From Ruminococcus sp. YRD2003 (GTDB taxonomy: Bacteria > Bacillota > Clostridia > Oscillospirales > Ruminococcaceae), in the NCBI GenBank assembly GCA_900109435.1, contig FNZT01000018.1:1-64000 (forward strand): DNA of 64,000 nt. Direction: 5' to 3'. Each line of letters starts with the position of its first letter. Positions within the stretch are counted from its first letter, which is position 1. The position numbers were made by a program, and so were the translations under genes. Below are positions 60,178 through 64,000 of the stretch, piece by piece. The notes beneath the pieces are model-generated. The model was not told the origin of the DNA. It made no database searches and worked only from the letters and a program-made list of their open reading frames with translations.

Positions 60178-61065
60178 TTACGCATAGTAGTGCATGAAGA
60201 TTTCCTCCAAAGAGGGCTCTTCCAAAAGCACATCGTCCAAATGCAGCAGGTGAAGCTTGTCAATAATCGCCGTGATATTTCCGTTATACATAAAGGAAAC
60301 AGAGGTCTTATCCGCAGTCTCCGCATAGTTCGCAATGCCGGACAAATCAAAGAAATCGCGAGGGATAGCCTCCTTTGCGCTCAGAGAGACTTTCTTATAG
60401 CCGCTCTCACGCAGTTCTTTGATGGACTGTATGCCAATAAGCTGTCCCTCTTTCAGAATGGCCACCCGGTCACACAGTTTCTGCACCTCACTCAGCACAT
60501 GGGAGGAAAAAAACACGGTAGCGCCCCGGCTGTTTTCCTCCTTCAGAATATCATAGAAAGCCTGCTGGATCAGTGGGTCTAATCCGCTGGTGGGTTCGTC
60601 CATAATGATCAGTTTGGGTGAAGTCATAATGGCAGACACGATACCCACCTTTTTCTTGTTACCCAGAGACAGGTCTTCGATTTTCCGGGTCAGATCCAGA
60701 TTGAGGCGCTCAGACAGCTCATACATTTTCGTTTCGCAGTCCATGCCGTACAGGTCAGCGGTGTATTGCAGCAGTTCCCGCACCTTCATGTTTTCATAAT
60801 AGCTGTTCTCGCTGGGAAGGTAGCCCACATCTCTGGCAATGACACTGGCCTTGGTCTGGCAGTCCAGACCGAAAATAGAGGCGTTGCCGCCGCTGGGACG
60901 GATCAGGCCCATCAGCGTGCGGATGGTGGTGGATTTTCCTGCACCGTTGGGGCCAATGAAGCCGAAAAACTCGCCCTCATTCACCGAGAAACTGAGGTCA
61001 TTGATCCCCCGATGGGTTCCATGGTGCTTGGTCAGCTGGTTTAAGACGATTGCTTGCTTACTCAT
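60178..61065 (-). CDS. ABC transporter ATP-binding protein
   Basis: A 295-residue ATPase: Walker A GPNGAGKST (38-46), a Q-loop region, signature LSLGNKKKVGIV, Walker B LIIMDEPTSGLDPL and switch histidine in FSSHVLSEV. The C-terminal 90 residues resemble the regulatory tail of drug and lantibiotic exporters. It overlaps tetR by four bases (ATGA arrangement), so it is translationally coupled. It energises the two permeases downstream. Confidence 0.95.
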   Translation of the reverse strand: MSKQAIVLNQLTKHHGTHRGINDLSFSVNEGEFFGFIGPNGAGKSTTIRTLMGLIRPSGGNASIFGLDCQTKASVIARDVGYLPSENSYYENMKVRELLQYTADLYGMDCETKMYELSERLNLDLTRKIEDLSLGNKKKVGIVSAIMTSPKLIIMDEPTSGLDPLIQQAFYDILKEENSRGATVFFSSHVLSEVQKLCDRVAILKEGQLIGIQSIKELRESGYKKVSLSAKEAIPRDFFDLSGIANYAETADKTSVSFMYNGNITAIIDKLHLLHLDDVLLEEPSLEEIFMHYYA

Positions 61066-61676
61066 TTTTGATACTCCTCCTTATAAAAATTTTTCCGCAG
61101 AATTGCGATGTTCTCCTCAAAATCCTCCATGACAGCCTGAAAATCGAACGCCGCCCCACGGTACCGGGCCGCATAGCCCTCGGCCATCAGAAGCAGCATC
61201 TGAAAGACCGGCTGGGCATCCTCCGGGTTTTTGAATTTCAAAGCATCCTCTTCCCGCAGAACAAGATCGTTTCGGAATCCGCTGGCCTCCTCCGTCAGGA
61301 TCGCTAGCGTATCTGCCACCTCGGGAGAAGTTTCCTCCCAGGCACTGGTAATAAACTGCAAAATAAAGGGCTGGTTTTGGAAGCTCTCCATTTCCATGCG
61401 GCTGGATGCCAGGATTCTGTCGAACAAATCTGTTTGGGAATTGAGGGCTTCCTTGTCAAATATTCCCTCTATGATTTTCTTGCAGTATTCCAGTAGGTAA
61501 ATGTAGAGCTGCTTTTTACTGCCGAAATACTGAAACACAGACGCTTTGGAAATGTGTGCGGCTACCGCAATATCATTGATTGAGGCTTTTTCATAACCAA
61601 ACTTGCCGAAACACTGGAGCGCCGCATTGAGAATAGCCGTTCTCTTTTCTTCGGTCAGGGCCAAAAATTTGTCCAA
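61062..61676 (-). CDS. TetR-family repressor
   Basis: A 204-residue regulator. The N-terminal helix-turn-helix reads LNAALQCFGKFGYEKASINDIAVAAHISKASVFQYFGSKKQLYIYLL (14-60), followed by a helical ligand-binding domain. It is the first gene of its operon, with GGAGAAA ahead of the start, and its promoter contains matching palindromes, so it very likely represses itself and the transporter until a ligand binds. The ligand is unknown and may be the transported compound. Confidence 0.95.
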   Translation of the reverse strand: MDKFLALTEEKRTAILNAALQCFGKFGYEKASINDIAVAAHISKASVFQYFGSKKQLYIYLLEYCKKIIEGIFDKEALNSQTDLFDRILASSRMEMESFQNQPFILQFITSAWEETSPEVADTLAILTEEASGFRNDLVLREEDALKFKNPEDAQPVFQMLLLMAEGYAARYRGAAFDFQAVMEDFEENIAILRKNFYKEEYQK

Positions 61677-61697
61677 TTCATTTTCTCCTTTTTACAT

Positions 61698-61748
61698 AAT
61701 AACCGATTCGGTTATTTAGAGTATAGCACCAATAACCGAAACTGTCAA
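61698..61748 (-). promoter_or_regulatory. tetR operon promoter with TetR operators
   Basis: Minus strand: TTGACA (61748-61743), 17-base spacer, TATACT (61725-61720). The palindrome AATAACCGA-T-TCGGTTATT (61698-61716) covers the start region, and a second half-site, AATAACCGAA (61731-61740), lies in the spacer. Confidence 0.85.
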
Positions 61749-61919
61749 GTATTTTGGAGTATGATTCAAAAGTTTTCTTTAATTCCGTCAAAAATACAAG
61801 TGGAATTAGACGAAATTTTGAAATTTTCATCAATCAGCAGTTAACCGTTCAGACCAACCTGTGATATATAAATCATACCAACTTTGAACCCACTGGATTC
61901 AAAGTTCCCCTAAAACAAA
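61749..61919. other. Gap between the cargo island and the XRE gene
   Basis: No gene is visible. An 8-bp inverted repeat ACTTTGAA (61881-61888) / TTCAAAGT (61898-61905) is the only structure. The right edge of the cargo island should lie here. Confidence 0.35.
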
Positions 61920-61942
61920 AACGCTGGCGCACCGCCAGCGTT
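61920..61942. terminator. Terminator of the ICE XRE gene
   Basis: AACGCTGGCG (61920-61929), CAC loop, CGCCAGCGTT (61933-61942), a perfect 10-bp stem with T-runs on both sides. Confidence 0.9.
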
Positions 61943-61950
61943 TTCCGTCA

Positions 61951-62259
61951 TTATCTGTTCAAAGCCTTTATCATCTGTAAGGCAAGGTCTGCTTTATCTT
62001 CGGGAAGTGTTCTGAATCCTGCCACAAGCTCTTTCTCTGTATCAGTAAGGATAGAAACCTCTCCTTCCTCGTTGAAAAACTCGGCAAGGGTAACGCCCAT
62101 AGGCGTAAGCAGCTTTTGAAGTGTCTCGATCGTGGGCTGATTGATGCACTTTTCCAAGTCGCTGATATGCCCCTGAGACAAGCCGGACTCCTTGTGAAGT
62201 TTATACATACTAAATCCCTTTGCCTTGCGTATCTCTCTTAACCTTGTTCCGTACTCCAT
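61951..62259 (-). CDS. XRE-family regulator (ICE copy)
   Basis: A 102-residue protein with an AAAGGAGA ribosome site. The helix-turn-helix at 5-60 reads LREIRKAKGFSMYKLHKESGLSQGHISDLEKCINQPT. A helical tail ends LPEDKADLALQMIKALNR, similar in layout to the XRE proteins of A and B, whose tails end ...LEMLIAIAKEMK. It is divergent from a SLOG gene, as in both elements. An inverted GTTCGG (62308-62313) / CCGAAC (62333-62338) between the genes is a possible operator. Confidence 0.88.
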   Translation of the reverse strand: MEYGTRLREIRKAKGFSMYKLHKESGLSQGHISDLEKCINQPTIETLQKLLTPMGVTLAEFFNEEGEVSILTDTEKELVAGFRTLPEDKADLALQMIKALNR

Positions 62260-62392
62260 TTCTCCGAATCTCCTTTACCGTGTCCTTACTATTATTATAA
62301 TGCTTTCGTTCGGATTTTATAATTCATAAGCCCCGAACTATTTACTTATCTATTCCGATATAGTATAATAGAAGGTGTGGAGGTGTTGCACT

Positions 62393-63400
62393 ATGAACAA
62401 ATCAGTCTGCTTTACAGGACACAGAACCATAGCTGAGGATAAAGAAACGCTCTCAGCTCGGCTCTACGCTTTGCTTGAACGCTTCGTGACAGAGCAAAAG
62501 GTCACGGACTTTTACACGGGCGGAGCTGTGGGGTGGGACGCTCTCGCTGCCCTGACCGTTCTGAAACTGCGTGAGAACTATACAGAGGTCAAACTGCACC
62601 TTGTATTGCCTTGTCCATTTGAGGAGCAGTCTACAAAGTGGAATGAAGCACAGAAAACGGAATATCTGCATATTTTCGGTCTTGCTGACAGCGCAGAACA
62701 AGTCTCTGATCGCTATTATAACGGTTGTATGAAAGCAAGAAATGCCCGTCTTGTGGAGCTTGCATCTGATTACTGTATCTGCTACTGGAATCCCAAACAC
62801 TACCGCAGCGGAACAGGACAGACGGTGCGTATGGCGCAGAAGAAAGGCATTGAGGTCATCAATCTGTTTGAATCTGATTCAAACAGCGTAATATCGCCTG
62901 TTGGTGGGTTGACAGATGGCTCAAATAGCGTTATAATAGAATTATCTAATAGATCGGAGGTATCCACAATGCCAAGAAAGAAGAAAACTGAAACCGCACC
63001 TGTTGCCGAAGTCAAGGCAGAGGTTGTGACCGAAGCTGTCAAGGAGACTGCTGCAGAAGCTCCGGCTGAAAAGCCTGCAAAGAAGCCTGCCGCAAAGAAA
63101 GCTCCTGCTAAGAAAACAGCTACCAAGACTCCTGCGAAAGCTGCTGAGAAGAAAACTACGGCTAAGACCACTACAAAGACCGCAGCTAAGACTACAAGAG
63201 CGACTGCTCCCGTTGAGACAGTCAAGGTCCAGTTCGGTGGCGATGAATATGATTTCGCTGAAATAAAGAAGGCAGTTGAAGCCGATTATAAGAGCAAATT
63301 CAAGGGCAAGGTCAAGACTATCGAGTTTTACATCAAGCCGGAAGATAAGGCTGTTTACTACGTTATCAACGGTGATTTCTCCGATAAGATTGAGCTTTGA
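62393..63400 (+). CDS. SLOG-family protein reading through into a DUF6465-type domain
   Basis: ATG 62393 follows GGAGGTG; the promoter is TTTACT-17-TATAAT ending near 62369. Residues 1-165 are a SLOG/DUF1273 domain: MNKSVCFTGHRTIAEDKETL, FYTGGAVGWDALAA, LVLPCPFEEQSTKW, RNARLVELASDYCICYW, YRSGTGQTVRMAQKKGIEVINL. The frame then stays open through an unlike spacer (SVISPVGGLTDGSNSVII) and into the Lys/Ala-rich DUF6465 sequence, for 335 residues in all. The spacer codons contain a perfect promoter for the downstream part, so this may be two genes of which the first has lost its stop, or a real fusion. Confidence 0.75.
   Translation: MNKSVCFTGHRTIAEDKETLSARLYALLERFVTEQKVTDFYTGGAVGWDALAALTVLKLRENYTEVKLHLVLPCPFEEQSTKWNEAQKTEYLHIFGLADSAEQVSDRYYNGCMKARNARLVELASDYCICYWNPKHYRSGTGQTVRMAQKKGIEVINLFESDSNSVISPVGGLTDGSNSVIIELSNRSEVSTMPRKKKTETAPVAEVKAEVVTEAVKETAAEAPAEKPAKKPAAKKAPAKKTATKTPAKAAEKKTTAKTTTKTAAKTTRATAPVETVKVQFGGDEYDFAEIKKAVEADYKSKFKGKVKTIEFYIKPEDKAVYYVINGDFSDKIEL
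62909..62937 (+). promoter_or_regulatory. Consensus promoter inside the SLOG-DUF6465 frame
   Basis: TTGACA (62909-62914), 17-base spacer, TATAAT (62932-62937), then CGGAGG eight bases before ATG 62969. This would express the DUF6465-type protein alone. Confidence 0.88.
62969..63400 (+). CDS. DUF6465-type, histone H1-like basic protein
   Basis: 143 residues from ATG 62969, with its own promoter and ribosome site. Residues 1-85 are Lys/Ala/Thr-rich with histone H1-like repeats (KKPAAKKAPAKKTATKTPAK), suited to binding DNA or RNA. Residues 88-143 form a small domain, VKVQFGGDEYDFAEIKKAVEADYKS...IEFYIKPEDKAVYYVING, matching DUF6465. The domain is common in gut Firmicutes and ICEs; its role is not known. 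The frame is joined to the SLOG gene upstream. Confidence 0.8.
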   Translation: MPRKKKTETAPVAEVKAEVVTEAVKETAAEAPAEKPAKKPAAKKAPAKKTATKTPAKAAEKKTTAKTTTKTAAKTTRATAPVETVKVQFGGDEYDFAEIKKAVEADYKSKFKGKVKTIEFYIKPEDKAVYYVINGDFSDKIEL

Positions 63401-63414
63401 TTTGACGGTATTGT

Positions 63415-63452
63415 AACGGGTGCGACTCGCTCAGGGTTGCTCCCGTTTTTTC
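63415..63452 (+). terminator. Terminator after the DUF6465 gene
   Basis: AACGGG-T-GCGAC pairs with GTTGC-T-CCCGTT (stem of 11 pairs with one mismatch), followed by TTTTTCG. Confidence 0.8.
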
Positions 63453-63548
63453 GTATACTGGATTGAAAAGCACGGCTGATTGTGGTATAGTAGGTAATTT
63501 AATCAATGTGCGAGAACGCTCGCCAAATCGGAATTTATAGGTGATAGT

Positions 63549-63758
63549 ATGGAGAATAATATAATTGGAACTTGTGTAGAATGCGGCAGTGAGTTTCTAA
63601 AATCAAAATCTAAAATGGAAGAATTATGTCCAGAATGCGCTTATTGGTTATATGGATATGAAAATTGTAAGCATATTTTCAAAGACGGGAAATGCACAAT
63701 ATGTCTTTGGAACGGAAACAAAAGTGATTATATAAAATCTTTATCAGATAAATTATGA
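63549..63758 (+). CDS. Small zinc-ribbon protein
   Basis: 69 residues: MENNIIGTCVECGSEFLKSK, CPECAYWLYG, and a second metal site C-x-HIFKDGKCTIC. Six cysteines arranged as CxxC/CxxC plus C...CxxC suggest two zinc sites. The ribosome site is weak (TAGGTGAT). The gene is AT-rich compared with its neighbours. I know no named family or function. Confidence 0.6.
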   Translation: MENNIIGTCVECGSEFLKSKSKMEELCPECAYWLYGYENCKHIFKDGKCTICLWNGNKSDYIKSLSDKL

Positions 63759-63791
63759 TTTAGCATAGCAAATAAGAAAGGAGCGAACCCC

Positions 63792-64000
63792 ATGTGTACT
63801 TGGTTCTATGCAGAAAGATCCACGCTGTCACCAATCATCACAAAGGCACAGCAGTTGCCGCTTGCGAATACGATCAGGAACACTATGTCACGTTCGGCGG
63901 AAATGTCCGGCAATATCCGTCCTACCGATATGGCAGCGGTGTTTGCTCCGAATAAGCAAGGCAATATGGCGGTGTTCCCGATGATATGGGGCTTCACGGT
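63792..64000 (+). CDS. SRAP (SOS-response-associated peptidase, YedK/HMCES-like), C-terminus beyond the window
   Basis: An open frame from ATG 63792 (AAAGGAGCG ahead) to the right edge, at least 69 residues. It begins MCTWFYAERSTLSPIITKAQ; Cys2 is the invariant catalytic residue that forms a thiazolidine crosslink with abasic sites in single-stranded DNA once Met1 is removed. Further on, RPTDMAAVFAPN and MIWGFT match the family's R-P-T and W-G-F motifs. SRAP genes are common on ICEs and phages, where they may protect single-stranded DNA during transfer. Confidence 0.85.
   Translation, partial: MCTWFYAERSTLSPIITKAQQLPLANTIRNTMSRSAEMSGNIRPTDMAAVFAPNKQGNMAVFPMIWGFT

Larger units (their letters stand above)
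58372..61900. mobile_element. Cargo island: KTR protein, ABC transporter and TetR, cutting the helicase gene
   Basis: A block of five minus-strand genes with its own promoter, apparently richer in GC than the surrounding ICE genes. The left edge is placed at the KTR/helicase junction (58371-58376); the right edge is uncertain, between about 61750 and 61900. No transposase, integrase or terminal repeat is visible. KTR-ABC-TetR groups are familiar as passenger modules of Firmicute ICEs. Confidence 0.55.

Noticed and set aside
63549..63758. The small zinc-ribbon gene as a missing helicase C-terminus
   Set aside because: Its sequence has no helicase motifs and has its own start and stop.

Overview
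The window looks like accessory DNA of a gut or rumen Ruminococcus-like Firmicute (Oscillospiraceae). Evidence: a secreted BspA-type leucine-rich-repeat protein with very long Thr-rich linkers and a C-terminal type I dockerin; strong AAGGAGG ribosome sites; and gene families typical of Firmicute integrative conjugative elements (ICEs): a giant N6-methylase/SNF2 helicase, DUF6465, SLOG/DUF1273, SRAP and a cysteine-rich KTR protein. I saw no rRNA, tRNA or CRISPR array. Family names come from recognising motifs by eye, not from database searches.

Layout. 1-2.1 kb: an amidoligase gene running off the left edge, a DUF960 gene, and a small mobC-like/relaxase pair. 2.2-9.35 kb: a DUF6935-type gene and the 2082-residue dockerin protein. 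9.35-9.94 kb: terminators and short direct repeats. 9.94-18.5 kb: a small winged-helix-like gene and the ICE methylase-helicase. The helicase reading frame breaks inside its conserved GTPLSNS motif and continues at 38,483-38,634 and again at 57,836-58,376. The two interruptions are elements A (about 18,529-38,480) and B (about 38,635-57,834), each close to 20 kb, in the same orientation. Joining the flanks across each short core (GGCAC for A, GG for B) restores the helicase frame exactly. The third helicase piece is cut at about 58,371 by an ABC-transporter/TetR/KTR cargo island. 62-64 kb returns to ICE-type genes: XRE, SLOG, DUF6465, a small zinc-ribbon protein and SRAP.

Elements A and B are homologous integrative mobilizable elements. 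They share a backbone: large serine integrase at the left end, small accessory genes, a coiled-coil protein, a hairpin-rich leader (candidate oriT or RNA), mobC, relaxase, a small resolvase, a cargo bay, an XRE/SLOG divergent pair, and a 76-residue protein at the right end. They differ in integrase/att module and in cargo. Each carries a complete type I restriction-modification locus at the same bay, driven from a promoter belonging to the backbone.

Both restriction loci look phase variable. Each has two hsdS loci whose second target-recognition (TRD2) segment is bounded by inverted 15-bp cores encoding the spacer peptide I-N-D/E-N-L, plus a dedicated tyrosine recombinase. In A one hsdS is intact and the second has its TRD2 inverted. 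In B both TRD2 segments are inverted, so this copy has no complete hsdS. A also carries a DUF262/HNH (GmrSD-like) gene. B carries a HEPN-like protein and a cation:proton antiporter behind what reads as a fluoride riboswitch. The overall picture is of nested hitchhiking elements that parasitise an ICE and carry switchable defence and ion-resistance cargo.
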